A DNA stretch of 64,000 nt, taken from Phymatolithon calcareum (taxonomy: Eukaryota; Rhodophyta; Florideophyceae; Hapalidiales). Positions 1-10,540 of this stretch are shown here, in pieces. The notes beneath the pieces are model-generated. The model saw only the letters and a program-made list of their open reading frames with translations, was not told where the DNA came from and searched no databases. Position 1 is the first letter of the stretch; every line of letters begins with the position of its first letter. The position numbers and the translations under genes were made by a program. The stretch covers positions 434,001 to 498,000 of the forward strand of contig OZ345353.1 in assembly GCA_977006965.1 (NCBI GenBank), written 5' to 3'.

Positions 1-2104
1 GCCCCTTTCCTAGACGATTTGAATCTCAAATTTGACCACAATCTTGTACCGCGCCCCCTCTTAGCTGATTCATGTTTTGAAAAAAGTAAGTTGACCATTT
101 CATCCCCAGCGCTTACTTTTTGATGCGGCATAGCTTTGATGTTCCGCTTTTCCTCGATCGCCGCTTACTTTTGCCCAGTCCGGAAATTAGAGCGTCTGAG
201 TGAAGAAAATTTCCATGCAGCACTCGGTTTCAGTCATGTTCTCTCCAAAATCTGATGGAAAGAGTTTCTGAGTCTGAACTAAAGGGAATGGAAACCAAAA
301 ACGGAGAATAAGTATGGCTTTACCCCTTTAGATCACGATAATAGTACTGCGAATAACGACAAGGAGTGTGTTAGTAATTTTATTTACAAGATTCCATCCC
401 ACGTACAGGATACACACTGTGTGGCACACAGGACCATTAACGGGTGCAAAGTACTTCGAAGCGCTGGCGTGGGATACTGCTGTTGCGGATACTCTCAACT
501 GTGGATGAAGAGTTTTCGAACACTCTATGGGAAACGACGGCTTTTTAGTATTTGTTCTGGATTATTAGAAATAGCTCACGAGAACCTTCACATCCTTGCG
601 ACTACACCAGAACTAATAGATACCTGACGTACTTCGAAGCTGTACAAAGTGCAGACCTTGGGGTACGTTGACATCCTTACCGCTATGTACGGTAGTCCTC
701 TGTCGCAATCCACTACAAACCCCGTCGTTCGAATCAATCGCTCCGATTTTGAACCATCTATCTGTCAGACCGATTTGTGATTTGGACTCTGAGCGATTGG
801 TTGGCATGACGGCGCCTGTATTGCGGCATACTTCACGGGCTGGAATTCATGTGCTACAGCACGGCTTTGCATGCCTAAGACGCGCCATGAAGCCCGGCTA
901 TGTACTGCGTTCTCGCTGTTGGAGTCATAGTGCACGTCGACCATCTCATCAAGTGATTACAGATATTACCAGGTCTGCCCCGTCAATGAAGGCTGTCATC
1001 ATTACACTCGCCAGTGATGAAATTCAAGAACGTTGGTTTCCTGTTGTCCTCACTTCACTACGTCTTCGCTGGTCTGACAGTGTAATCCTTTTACGTACTC
1101 CTACCTGTCGTCTCCGTCATGAAAAATGAACTACAGCCCTATGTTGGCGCAATAAGAGCACTGCTTCGTCTTCTTTATTGCAATAATGACGTACGCCCTG
1201 GAATAGAGCCATGAAGTTATAAATCTGAGTACCTCGATAGGTTTCTTACGGAACAGCTGCTCGATCGATTTTCTGCGCGCTCGTCCAGCACATTATCGTC
1301 AAAAAGATATGCGGGCAATACAGTGTACTATTATCTGGTCAAGTATTTCCTTTGTCCTGGATGGGCCTTTTGTACACTGTGTCACAGGGGGCAGGTTCGT
1401 CGTCTGTGTGATCCTGGTGGCGTGTTGCACTCAGAGAGCTACAGTCGGCCATAAGTTGGTGAAGTAGCCTTTCCCTTCGCGTTCGAGATATGTTGTCAGA
1501 AGGTTCACTGTTTTTGTCTCGATTGTCAGTTTTTCAAGTTGCATTGAGAGGGACTGCTGAATGAGGAAGTAGACCGCAGTCCTATGGCCATGTCATGCCT
1601 AGAAGTGTGCCGAGTAAAAATAGACATGACCTATCGAACATTGTATCTTTCGACTGTCCTGCAGGTCAAGTTTGAGTTCCAAAAACTACTACAGATATCT
1701 GCAATTCATTCATGCTCAGGTCGAATTTAGAAACGATCCCTCACAAAGTCAATAAAGAAAAATGAACAGGTGCAAAAGCTTATCGAAAACAAGCATTTCT
1801 AAGAATCATTTTTTGATCTCAAGTGACGCTGAGCTATTCGGCTCATTAGGCACACGACGTTTCTAATACTCCAAGGACAGAAAAATGCCGCTGCCGCGCA
1901 GAAACGTTTCACCCGCAGTACACGTGCACAGTTTTGAGGCGGGAGACTTCGGTTTGGGACGACTTTTTGAGCGAATCATACGTAAGCACATTATTGTCAT
2001 GATGATGTTTTTTTCGCGCGGAAATTAGTAGTGCAAACCCACAACCTTCTCAAATTTGTTTCACCGCCCAAGCATCTGGGAATTCCAAGGAAGAACGGAC
2101 AAGC
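1..2104. other. Left-edge region without a recognised gene
   Basis: Only short open frames are present. The largest (668-1129, +) gives about 150 residues that I do not recognise. A stretch near 975-1060 faintly resembles the strand-helix segment of Mad2/Rev7 HORMA proteins, but no continuous or spliceable frame supports a gene. The last 200 bases before 2105 should hold the UBC9 promoter; I see no clear TATA element. Confidence 0.4.
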
Positions 2105-2888
2105 ATGGCAGGCATTGCACGAGTGCGATTGCAAGAAGAGCGCAAGCAGTGGCGTCTCGACCATCCTGTAGGCTTTTACGCCCGCCCAGAGAAGCAGAAT
2201 GGAGTCGTGCAGATCATGCGATGGGAATGTGGTATTCCTGGCAAAGAGGGCGTATGTCATGCACGCGCTGCGCTATTTTCGTCCGCCACTGTTGTGTTGC
2301 ACGTTGACTGACCCTGTGCTTTATTGTGCATCCCTACTATATTTGTTCCTCACTTTTAACAGACGGTCTGGAGCGGAGGAGTTTACAAGCTCGTTTTAGA
2401 GTTCAGCGAGGAGTATCCTTCGCGACCGCCGAAGTGTAAGTGTGCTAATCTGTGTTTCGCTAAAAAGAAGTGATGTGTTACACGACTGCTGACAGACTTT
2501 TGTTTCGTTTCTTTCAGGCCGTTTTACTCCGCCCTTATTCCACCCCAACGTGTATCCATCAGGTACTGTATGCCTTAGCATCCTTGATGTTGACAAATCT
2601 TGGAGACCATCCATCACGGTCAAGCAGGTATGTTGTGCATGTTCATTTCGTCTTTTGCTTCCTCTCTAGTTTGCAATACATGCGCTAACGGCATACATGC
2701 CTGTATTTCACTACCACTATTTGAGCACATTCTTTGCGAAATAGATTCTTATCGGAATTCAGGATCTGCTCGATAACCCGAATGCAAGTGACCCTGCGAA
2801 CGGAGAAGCGTACGACTTATTCATGAAGTCGAAATCTGCGTACAATACTCGCATTAAGCAGGTTGCACTGCATTACACCCCAAACTAA
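2105..2888 (+). CDS. UBC9: SUMO-conjugating enzyme E2 (UBC9 type), four exons
   Basis: This is the E2 that takes SUMO from the E1 (SAE1/UBA2) and transfers it to target lysines in the nucleus and cytosol. Exons by frame and GT-AG sites: 2105-2251, 2363-2435, 2518-2627 and 2745-2888, together 474 nt and 157 residues, the usual length for UBC9. Exon 1 starts with [16 protein letters not shown], typical of UBC9 N-termini; the ATG context is good. Exon 2 has the WSGGVYKL strand. Exon 3 carries HPNVYPSG and then the catalytic cysteine in GTVCLSIL. Exon 4 has the QDLLDNPN helix. Donors are GTATGT, GTAAGT and GTATGT. It converges with RPN7 at 3270. Identification is by the whole-length family match; exon 1 to 2 and 3 to 4 junctions are phase 0, exon 2 to 3 is phase 1. 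Confidence 0.95.
2252..2744 (+). other. Three UBC9 introns (2252-2362, 2436-2517, 2628-2744)
   Basis: The introns are 111, 82 and 117 nt long. All begin GTATGT or GTAAGT and end AG (AACAG, TTCAG, AATAG). They set the splice-site style used to judge other genes in the window. Confidence 0.9.
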
Positions 2889-3269
2889 TACATGCATCTC
2901 TTGTTCTCGCAAGCTCAATCTGCCTGAGTCACTTTCAACTTCCTTTTGAATTGGATTCTCTGCAACCAGCGAAGATGTCGACTGAATTCGAAGGTTGAGG
3001 TTTTCGTTGTCTTGTTTTTGATGTTTTTGATGCGCGACTTGATACTCTTCACTATACCGACCTTAATGGCATAGAAGTGATTGCCAAAGTACAATGTATA
3101 ATTGAAGGAACTCTTCACAGCACTGACCATATTGACAAAGAAAACAAACCTGACGGAAGGTACTGCGAGTGAAATTACCAGTTAGCCAAGCCGTGGCAGA
3201 ATACATACGTTTACTTGTTCTCACGACCATCACCACACAAACTCTTCCTCTGAAACCACCATCGGGACT

Positions 3270-4412
3270 CTAGATATCAATCACGCGCGACAGCTTCTGC
3301 ACGCGATTGAGTAGCACATCTCCCTGCTTAATTGTGCGGTGGTAAAGAGCATTCTTTGCGTCCGGACGTGTAGTCTCAATAACGCCACCAACCATGTCAA
3401 TCTTGCAGTTGAGGCGTCCAGCAGCAATGAAGCGCGCAAGCTCGCGGTCCATAAACTCATGTCCGACACCAAAATTCTTACACATTGCAGCGATAGTAAC
3501 AGACTGGTAACTAGCAAGAAACTGTGCGTACGACACAACACGCAACTCACGACCGATAAAGTTCTTATGCACACTGAGATACCGATCATTACCAATAAGG
3601 TCGAGTATATCCGGTAGACAGCGATTGTAAGTTTTGTAATCACAGTCTACTAATGCGTTCAAAAACGAGTTCAGCGTCTCTTCCTCAAGAATGACTGTGA
3701 GAATCTCCGGTGCGTTCGCGACTTTGTCGCGCAGGGTCGGTCGGTCCACGGAGACCAGCGTGGTGATAACTGTGTAAAACACAAACGTTTTGTAGTTGTA
3801 CAACTCAGTGGCCGAAAATGTCTGCAACGATTCCAACAAAAGCTTTGCAGCACCCTTGATATCGCGACGTGCAATCAAGTACGTAGCTTCGTACACCTTG
3901 AGCCGATTGCGTCTCTCCCAATCACCGCCTGCATCAATGAGAGCCTTTGCTTTGGTAATGTTTGACGCCATGGCCTTGAAATCCGTGTCCGCGAGCGCAA
4001 GTCGAATGAGAGACAGAACAATGTCGATCTTTTGACCGATGCCTACAGTCGCCTTTGTCGTTTCTGCGTATGCCTCTTCAGCGCGGGTGCGGTCGAAAAT
4101 GGAAGCAAAGAAATCCGCACGCGCCAGCAGCGCTTCGCGAACTTCCGACTCGCCCGCACTGTCGCGCGCCTCCTGCAGCTTTGCATCGAGCTCCGTAAGA
4201 CGTTTTTCAATTTCGGAAGATAGACGAGTTACTAACTCGGCGTCTTTCGGCCAGTCGAGCTGAAGTGCTACCGCCTGGTACAAGGGCAGCGCCACGCGGG
4301 ATACAATGGCAGATTTCAGCTCTGTCGCTGCGGCAGCGTCCCCGTTTGCAGCGCGGAACCTGAGACCGGCCAGGCGCAAGTTTGCATCTTGTTCGATCGG
4401 CTCCTCAATCAT
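3270..4412 (-). CDS. RPN7: 26S proteasome regulatory subunit Rpn7 (PSMD6)
   Basis: A lid subunit of the 19S regulatory particle; it forms part of the PCI horseshoe holding the lid together. The frame extends upstream to 4547, but the ATG at 4410-4412 gives MIEEPIEQDANLRLAGLRF, which fits the family start; the 45 residues upstream have no counterpart. From it the protein is 380 residues, near the usual 389. An N-terminal helical (TPR-like) region includes GGDWERRNRLKVYE, a hallmark of Rpn7. The C-terminal PCI domain includes ELARFIAAGRLNCKID and VVSYAQFLASYQSVT. The tail ends LLNRVQKLSRVIDI, nearly the same as in animals and yeast. The gene is intronless and converges with UBC9. I am confident in the identity; only the start could shift. 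Confidence 0.95.
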   Translation of the reverse strand: MIEEPIEQDANLRLAGLRFRAANGDAAAATELKSAIVSRVALPLYQAVALQLDWPKDAELVTRLSSEIEKRLTELDAKLQEARDSAGESEVREALLARADFFASIFDRTRAEEAYAETTKATVGIGQKIDIVLSLIRLALADTDFKAMASNITKAKALIDAGGDWERRNRLKVYEATYLIARRDIKGAAKLLLESLQTFSATELYNYKTFVFYTVITTLVSVDRPTLRDKVANAPEILTVILEEETLNSFLNALVDCDYKTYNRCLPDILDLIGNDRYLSVHKNFIGRELRVVSYAQFLASYQSVTIAAMCKNFGVGHEFMDRELARFIAAGRLNCKIDMVGGVIETTRPDAKNALYHRTIKQGDVLLNRVQKLSRVIDI

Positions 4413-4580
4413 CGCGAATTGTGCTTGGTTCAATTGACTGCGGGAAGGAGACGAGCCTCGAAGAATGAAAACGAATGTATCTCTGCAATGCTCATGATCG
4501 TCAGGGCACCAATGTTGGAGGGTGGAACTGCACTGAGGCTTACACACGTGTTGTTACACGTGTATTTTCGCAGCTGTTTT

Positions 4581-4603
4581 CTTCCCTCCAGCCTGGAGGG
4601 AAG
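4581..4603. repeat. Inverted repeat, 11-bp arms
   Basis: Arms cttccctccag (4581-4591) and ctggagggaag (4593-4603) are perfectly complementary around a single base. It lies about 170 bp upstream of the RPN7 start codon. Confidence 0.7.
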
Positions 4604-5409
4604 GCTGTCCATATGACGGAATCTAGCCTGAAGCCATTTCTTAGTGGACTTGTGATTTCAGAAGAGTGCTACTGCACCGGAGAAATTTTCGGGGCGTGCC
4701 TTTGACGCCTTATAATAATCTACTGTAGGTGAAAGAAGAGCATTCAAAACAATACTGCATTCAAGAAAAGAAAGGGTCCATATGTGCATGATCAGATTCG
4801 ACTGTCAACGGCGCGATGTATTTCTCGGGCTTCTCTGGAATAATCAACTACATGTGGGATTGAAAAGTAAATTTCGGACTACGAGTACTGGATACAGGGC
4901 TGTTTCGTGTACTAGACCGAGAATGAACAGTATTGAGCGTATTCCAAAACAATTGGCTGATGAATGTTCCCGTCATCCAGGTCTCTCCTGCACTAATGGT
5001 GTCCTCGTCGTTGGGAACACGAACAAAAATCTCATCATGCATCAAAGCTTGTGCGGTGATTTTCCAACGTCATTCGTTTCGTTACCGAATTGAAAACGGC
5101 AGAGCCCCGAGCTGAACGTCCTCGCGTTCCGGGTACCTAGTGGGAACTCGGCGAGCAGTCAAGAATGACATACCACGCAGGAGACACTGGAGTATGTGCT
5201 TCGCCGCATGGCGAAGTAGGAGAACTTTTACCCTAATCTTGCCGAGGCAATTAGCTTTCAACGTAAGTTACGAGCTCCCTTTCAGCTATGGAACCATTGA
5301 TGATTTATATAATTCGTATGATAGCACGGAAGCGGCGAAGGGAGAGCATTTCAACTTATACTATGATCGTTGCACCACGCAATGTCTGTAGAGTCCAAGA
5401 AATCATTAA

Positions 5410-5600
5410 GAATGAAGAAAAAGAAGAAAAGCAGAACCAGCTGTGTTATTTATCACAATACTACATCAAAAATTGGAAAAAAGCGACATGCCGCCTTCTC
5501 CGGTTCATTCCTGAAAAGAAAAAAGAAGCAGAACAATGTTTTTTATTTGTCAAATTACTTCATCAAAAATTGGAATACAGCATTTCCCGCATTCTCCAGG
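5410..5600. repeat. Imperfect tandem duplication, about 105-bp unit
   Basis: Two successive units share an A-rich start with aagcagaac and a shared segment near their middle, catcaaaaattggaa (around 5465-5480 and 5560-5575), followed in both by a cattct/ttctcc-like stretch. The copies are diverged. Overlapping open frames here are Lys-rich because of base composition and look non-coding. Confidence 0.5.
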
Positions 5601-5743
5601 CGGAGCATGCGAGTTGACGTCAACGACGAGCCCAAGAAGTGGACGCAATGGATTTGACCAATTGTTAACAAAACACCATAGTGTCATGAATGACATGTAC
5701 ACGTATACGTACACACATACAGTATGTTGTACGTATACTTGTA

Positions 5744-5787
5744 CAAGGAATCGACGTGTACTGAACACAGTACACGTCGATTCCTTG
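5744..5787. repeat. Perfect 20-bp inverted repeat, 4-nt loop
   Basis: The left arm caaggaatcgacgtgtactg (5744-5763) is followed by aaca and then the exact reverse complement (5768-5787). It ends 76 bp before the start codon of the IGPS-like gene, so it would be in its promoter or 5' UTR. Its function is unknown; it is one of several such palindromes in the window. Confidence 0.9.
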
Positions 5788-5863
5788 CTTGTCGAACAGG
5801 CCAGGAAAATTCCAGCACCTCGATCTCTTCGATAGAACGTGAGCAATCCTCTGTCGCCGCACC

Positions 5864-6940
5864 ATGCCAACTTTCAGCGAAAGCCTTACATTCACGGCAT
5901 CCCCACCAATTCGTCCCTGTCTTCAGCGCTGCAACATTCCCCATGTCGTCTTCGGGCACAGCAGCATTCTCCCAACACGCCCCTCCCCCCGCCGGCGTGC
6001 GCGTCGCCGCAGCAGCATGGCAACAATGTCATGGCGACCAGCCGGTCTGCTACGGGACGCTGTGAAGGAGAAGGAGGAGGAGATATCGCAAATGACAGAA
6101 ATGCTCGCCAATCGTCCTGACCATCCCCTCAACCTCCGTCTAGCCTTCTTCTCCCAAAAGCCATCATTCCGTTTCTCGCAAGCCCTTCGACGTCCGGACG
6201 GCGCACTGGCAATCCTTCCAATGCTCAAGCGTGTGGAGCGTGCCGCGAACGACACCCTTCGCGCCGTGACACCGCTGGAGAACATCGGTGAGGACGCGCG
6301 TTACCTCATGTCGATAGGCGCAGACGCTCTCGTGCTTGCGACAGACGCTCCGCGCACTATGCTCGACATGCGGGACTTCGATCGTGCGCGACGCGGCGTA
6401 AGGATTTCAAACGTGGAGCCCGGTATTCCGTGCGCGAGACACGACCTCATCGTGCACCCCGTGCAGATCGCAGAGGCGGTCGAGGTTGGTGCGGCGGCAG
6501 TGGTGATTGTTGCCGGGGCGGCGCTGGGTGATCTTGTGGAATTGATGAACTCCGCGACGAGTATGGGGATTGAAGTGGTGGTGGAATGTCACACGGAACT
6601 GGAGCGAGATTATGCGATTGAAGGGGGTGCGACGATTTTGTATCTTTCTAATCGCGATCGCAGTAGGGATATTGTTGTGCAGGGAACTGCGGAGCGGCTT
6701 GCGGAAGGGGTTCCGAATTGGGTGCTCACTATTGGAGGTGGAGGTATTACGACCGCGAGAGAGTGTTGGAGTTTGCTGGATGCGGGGTTTAATGCTGTTG
6801 TGTTGGGGACGAGTTTATTGCAGAGTCGACGGATGCAGGGGTTTATGGAGGAGATTCGGTCGCAGAAATGTTTGGTGCCGGACCCGTTTGCTGGCAGGTT
6901 TTCTAGACCGTTTACGGAGGATATGGATGATGAAGTGTGA
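5864..6940 (+). CDS. IGPS-like (TrpC-fold) protein, probably plastid-targeted, active site altered
   Basis: The family closes CdRP to indole-3-glycerol phosphate in tryptophan synthesis. The first ~55 residues are rich in Ser, Pro and Arg (RPSPRRRARRRSS), like a plastid transit peptide. The barrel follows: VQIAEAVEVGAAAVVIVAG (around 200-220), GIEVVVECHTELE (about 235), LYLSNRDRSRD (about 260), GGGGITT (about 290) and AVVLGTSLL (about 310). Positions that are catalytic in true IGPS look replaced: the SPSKG loop is absent, the KDF lysine reads RHDL, the Asn of NNRDL is shifted or Ser, and the ESGI glutamate is Gly. The Glu in VVECH and one Lys (LKR) remain. It may be a non-catalytic paralogue, as IGPS-like proteins of plants have been suggested to be, or a divergent enzyme. 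The ATG at 5864 (caccATGcc) gives 358 residues. Confidence 0.8.
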   Translation: MPTFSESLTFTASPPIRPCLQRCNIPHVVFGHSSILPTRPSPRRRARRRSSMATMSWRPAGLLRDAVKEKEEEISQMTEMLANRPDHPLNLRLAFFSQKPSFRFSQALRRPDGALAILPMLKRVERAANDTLRAVTPLENIGEDARYLMSIGADALVLATDAPRTMLDMRDFDRARRGVRISNVEPGIPCARHDLIVHPVQIAEAVEVGAAAVVIVAGAALGDLVELMNSATSMGIEVVVECHTELERDYAIEGGATILYLSNRDRSRDIVVQGTAERLAEGVPNWVLTIGGGGITTARECWSLLDAGFNAVVLGTSLLQSRRMQGFMEEIRSQKCLVPDPFAGRFSRPFTEDMDDEV

Positions 6941-8034
6941 TCAAGGAGAATGAGTTGGAATACGGATTCATCGCAGTTACTTGCGTGGTTGAGTTGAGAA
7001 GTTGTGTCCTGTTTTTCAGTGCTCCGCAACGTTGCGATGATTACGTTGACATTGTTGTCGATTGTGCGCTGTAGTGGATGCATAACGTTGCTGTGGGTTT
7101 CGGACCACGGTGTTCTTTTGTTGATATACAGTACCGTAAGCGGTAGGTGGTTGACAAGAACAAGGGACAACAAGATTCAGGCATTTGTGCTTTGCTCACC
7201 GCGGTTTGACATGGTACACGTAGGTCAAGAAGAAAATGAGAGCCGGATAGGCTGTAGAAGGCTTCATTAGTACGGTACTTTGATAAGTTTCCGAACGCAG
7301 CGCACTGTCGGTCGTTATCAACATGACATTCAAACAATTCCACCGAAGAAACTTGGTAGAGAAAACGTAAGCAAACTTCAATTGGTTCCAATGTCCTTCG
7401 AGAGTAACTGAGAGTAAACTGGGACATATTGGCACATCCTCACTCAGCGTTCCAGCTCTTATTATGCGTCAGCAAAACGCCAAGTTTCTGCTACAGTATC
7501 GGGAAATCACAGCACAGACTGTGGCAAGCTACTGTAGCATTCACGCATGGAATGTTCCATTCGTGCGCTTTGGAAGTGCGAAGCAGCGTCTCATGGTTTC
7601 CAGTACGCAAGCTTTAATTGGTTATGAGTTACAGTCGGCAATCTACAAACTTCCACTGGTCCCAATGGCGCACGTGCACGTATCCTCGTTGAGCGCCGGA
7701 TTCGTGACAAACTTTCTTTACTGTACGAAAGTTTGTACATGTATACTCATACAGTAAATGAGTTTTTGCCTCTAGAGGCAATGACGATACCCTGGCCTTA
7801 ATTTCCCTAGTATCATATTTCCCCACAGTTTGGTGAAGCGCAAGCACGGACGCCCTCATCGGGATAGTTTCTAACTCAAATATGTATCATACATAACTGT
7901 TTTAGGGACCTATCCCACGTGCAGACCTTATATGCGATTAATCGCATACAGTATCAAGCAAAGAAAACCTCATAACTTGCAGAATATCGCCGGTTTTCCA
8001 ATTTAATCGAAGAGGGCTACCTGCCTTCTATTAA
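6941..8034. other. Intergenic region downstream of the IGPS-like gene
   Basis: Only short ORFs on both strands, none recognised. It includes palindromes at 7766-7781 (ttgcctctagaggcaa) and 7931-7948, and many short GTAC/TACAGTA words. Confidence 0.4.
7931..7948. repeat. Perfect 18-bp palindrome
   Basis: tatgcgattaatcgcata reads the same on both strands. It is intergenic; no role is evident. Confidence 0.8.
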
Positions 8035-8041
8035 GTACTGT

Positions 8042-8396
8042 CAGGGGATTGTTATGGGGGGGAATAACGCAAAGTGGGTATCATACCGCTTTTATGGAAT
8101 TGTGTCTGAAGTGTATGTTTGATTCATCTTTGCAGGGGTGAAATTGTTTCATAAACAAAGCGAAAAATCGGGCACGAGTTGCCTGAACATTGGCAGCTGC
8201 CAATGTAGCGGTCGCTCTCGTTGCAGTATTCTATTTTGTGGTTATGAACAATAAAAAAATCTGCAAAGAAGATTTGTTTTGATGCTTATCCGAAACTCAT
8301 AATTGAGCCGGCACACCGATGCTATAATTTTTTCCTACAATTTTTGAAACCTCAAAATGTTGCGTTACTCCCCCCCCATACAGTAACATTCCCCTG
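8042..8396. mobile_element. Non-autonomous hAT-like MITE, 355 bp
   Basis: The left end begins CAGGGGATTGTTATGGGGGG and continues gAATAACGCAA. The right end, read on the other strand, begins CAGGGGAATGTTACTGTATG and reaches GGGGGGAGTAACGCAA, so the terminal inverted repeats run about 30 bp with small gaps. The element is flanked by the 7-bp direct repeat gtactgt (8035-8041 and 8397-8403). CAGGG-type ends with a 7-8 bp target duplication are typical of the hAT superfamily. There is no ORF inside. Superfamily assignment is inference from ends and duplication length. Confidence 0.65.
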
Positions 8397-8450
8397 GTAC
8401 TGTACAGATGCTCTTCGCCTCCTTTATTTCTCTATAGAACCAGGGGAATG
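8388..8450. repeat. Inverted repeat at the MITE right end
   Basis: cattcccctggt (8388-8399) is repeated in reverse complement as accaggggaatg (8439-8450), and cattcccctc follows at about 8457. This may be a second, nested or broken copy of the same terminal repeat. Confidence 0.6.
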
Positions 8451-8830
8451 CCCATAACATTCCCCTCGTAGAACTGAAGACATTTTTTGGAAAAGAAGGC
8501 GAGGTATGAGTAAACTGCGATATTTCGCATGTAATTTTGTAATCATAGTTGATATTTTTATGATGCTCAACAGTCTAGCAGGATTTTCAACAAGGACGAA
8601 AAATTCAAAAAATCACAATGTTGCTATCATAGCAACAACTTACATTTTCCTTATATTCGAAAAATCGCATGCTCCATGCACGAGGGCTATCATGATGATA
8701 GGTCCCTAAAACAATTCCAATTCACCGGTGCCTCTCCGCTTGATCACGTGATCGTTATTTATTTGCAGAGCATGAGAAAATTATTGCAGCACCGGCGGCA
8801 TTCTTTCGTTGCGAGTGGTAGCGAACGTGC

Positions 8831-9797
8831 ATGGCGGGCATGTGGTCGCTAAACTCCGCCTCGTATCGGGCGACTGCCTCACCGCCACGGCCCAGAGCCG
8901 TCGCACGCGGGGCGGGCGGCGACGGCTCTTTCCGTCCGCCAACAAATGGCGGGCCTGGTGGCTGCGGCGATTTCGGCGGTCTGCCCATTTCGCTCGCCAT
9001 GGGGCTGCCGGATCCGCCCGTCGTGCTACCAGAGCTGACCCAAATGTCGGTACAGGATCTGCAGGCCATTCACGACGACCCGGTCAAGTTTAATCAGTAC
9101 ATCAACTCGCACAACCACACACGGTAAGTTTGTTTTCCCGGTTGAGTTATTGGCGCGTTGCGTTTTTCTTGCTGCCTTGGAGGATCTGACGTGGAATCAT
9201 TTTGTGACGCGACGAGGATAAAGGCAAGTTGAAAGTACAATAGCGGTCATTCGACGGGACGTTGAGAGATTGGAGGAGGAGAACAAAAAGCGGTACCGTG
9301 ATTCACGGAATAACGGGGTAGTTTCCGAACAGGACATAGAGGACCTAGATAGTAAAATTATCGAAGTTCGTGCGCAGGTTGATGTGCTGCAAAAAGAACG
9401 GTATGTTGACAGTCGCGTTTGTTCTTTTTCTCTCCCCTTGGTTCGCATTTGTTTGCGCGGATGTTTGCAGAATACTGACTGACTGACTGACTGACTCTTT
9501 TTCGACCTTTGCGATCAACAATATTGGACATTGGGGGGGGAATATAGGGAAGATTGGGTGGCACGAAATACAGAGTATCATCTCGAGCAAAGATTGCGGG
9601 TTCTCATTGACGAAACTGAAAGAGAAAGTGAGGTCTTATTGGAACAATGGAATGCTGATGTTATCGATTATGCTGAATTCATGCCCAAATATCTCGCAGT
9701 GCGAACGAAGGTGGCGGAGCGCAAACTTAAGTTAGATACATTTCAAGAAAAGGTGCAGCAAGCGCGTCTTGCTGCAGGGACCAGTAATATTCGCTGA
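8831..9797 (+). CDS. VPS37: ESCRT-I subunit VPS37 (Mod(r) domain), three exons
   Basis: VPS37 is the elongated coiled-coil subunit of ESCRT-I, acting with TSG101/VPS23 and VPS28 in sorting ubiquitinated cargo at endosomes. Exons 8831-9123, 9224-9400 and 9548-9797 join in frame to 720 nt (239 residues). Residues 1-60 are Gly/Pro-rich and low complexity. The Mod(r) domain starts near residue 65 with LPELTQMSVQDLQAIHDDP, characteristic of VPS37. It continues as a heptad-like coiled coil (RDVERLEEENKKRYRDS) and ends with a helical hairpin (WNADVIDYAEFMPKYLAVRTKVAERKL, broken here as AEFMPKYLAVRTKVAERKL). Acceptors were chosen by reading frame: AG at 9222-9223 and 9546-9547. No UEV domain is present, as usual for short VPS37 forms. 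The N-terminal start could be further upstream. Confidence 0.88.
9124..9547 (+). other. Two VPS37 introns (9124-9223, 9401-9547)
   Basis: Introns of 100 and 147 nt with GTAAGT and GTATGT donors. The second includes a GACT tetranucleotide microsatellite (about 9476-9495) and a G9 run just before the acceptor. Confidence 0.85.
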
Positions 9798-10239
9798 TAA
9801 AAAGGGATGCGAAATGCTTTTTCTGATGTCTTGTTTTGGTCTTTCGCGTGTTCGGACACTGTATTCAGGTGGGATGCCAATTTTAGGTGAAAAGGATCTA
9901 CGGTTTTGGCAGTCATAACCAAGCACCTCTACGCGAATTGGTGGCTCTCGCATCGCATGTGAATATGAGCTGCATGCACGTTGCAGCCATGGCAGTTTGT
10001 AAACAGGACAGGGGTGTGGGATGACGGACATTACTGTAGTCCAAATTGCCCATTTAAGTGCATTTGTGCCAGCTTTACCATAAGAGCATCTTGAAATGCC
10101 CCACAAAACGATATGATTGTACCCGGCAAACATATAAGATATGTGCCAGCGTTCAAAGGCCATCCATTCTGTATCTGGGGGGAAGAGAGGTATGTTCTGC
10201 CAATACATGAGCGGACAGACGAGATGTCTCTCGTATTGG

Positions 10240-10279
10240 TACACATGTACCGTAACCTGCAGGCTACGGTACATGTGTA
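10240..10279. repeat. Perfect 15-bp inverted repeat, 10-nt loop
   Basis: tacacatgtaccgta (10240-10254) pairs with tacggtacatgtgta (10265-10279). The loop acctgcaggc itself contains the 8-bp palindrome cctgcagg. Confidence 0.85.
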
Positions 10280-10496
10280 GACAAGGAATTGATTTGCGTG
10301 CCTGGTATCATATGTATCAGCCTGTGCGTGCCATCCAGTGATGGAAACATTTTCCAGATTTGTTCCACGGTGTCGCGGCGACACTGTCGCCCGAGCCACT
10401 CAATCCAGTCTCATCGTGTCCTCGACGCCATGCCACACTTACACAACGGCTGGGCTCGACACTGGAATCAGACACAAAGGGCACTGTTACCCTGTC

Positions 10497-10540
10497 CATC
10501 ATGGACATGGACATGGACATCATGGACATGGACATCATGG
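10497..10540. repeat. ATGGAC/ATC minisatellite
   Basis: Repeated atggac units with an interspersed atc form a 44-bp run. Open frames through it (Met-Asp-Met or His-Gly) look like shadows of the repeat. Confidence 0.8.

Larger units (their letters stand above)
4413..5863. other. Intergenic region between RPN7 and the IGPS-like gene
   Basis: It contains the RPN7 upstream region with a short hairpin (4581-4603), small unrecognised ORFs, an A-rich imperfect tandem duplication (about 5410-5600) and the 44-bp palindrome at 5744-5787. No conserved protein was seen in any frame. Confidence 0.4.

Noticed and set aside
668-1200. Possible Mad2/Rev7 (HORMA) gene
   Set aside because: Segments like VIITLASDE-IQERWF and a following ELQPYVGAIRALLRLL faintly resemble HORMA beta and helix elements, but no start, no consistent splice pair and no conserved safety-belt region were found.
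5288-5657. Lys-rich overlapping ORFs as a coding gene
   Set aside because: They follow an A-rich imperfect tandem repeat and lack domain-like features.
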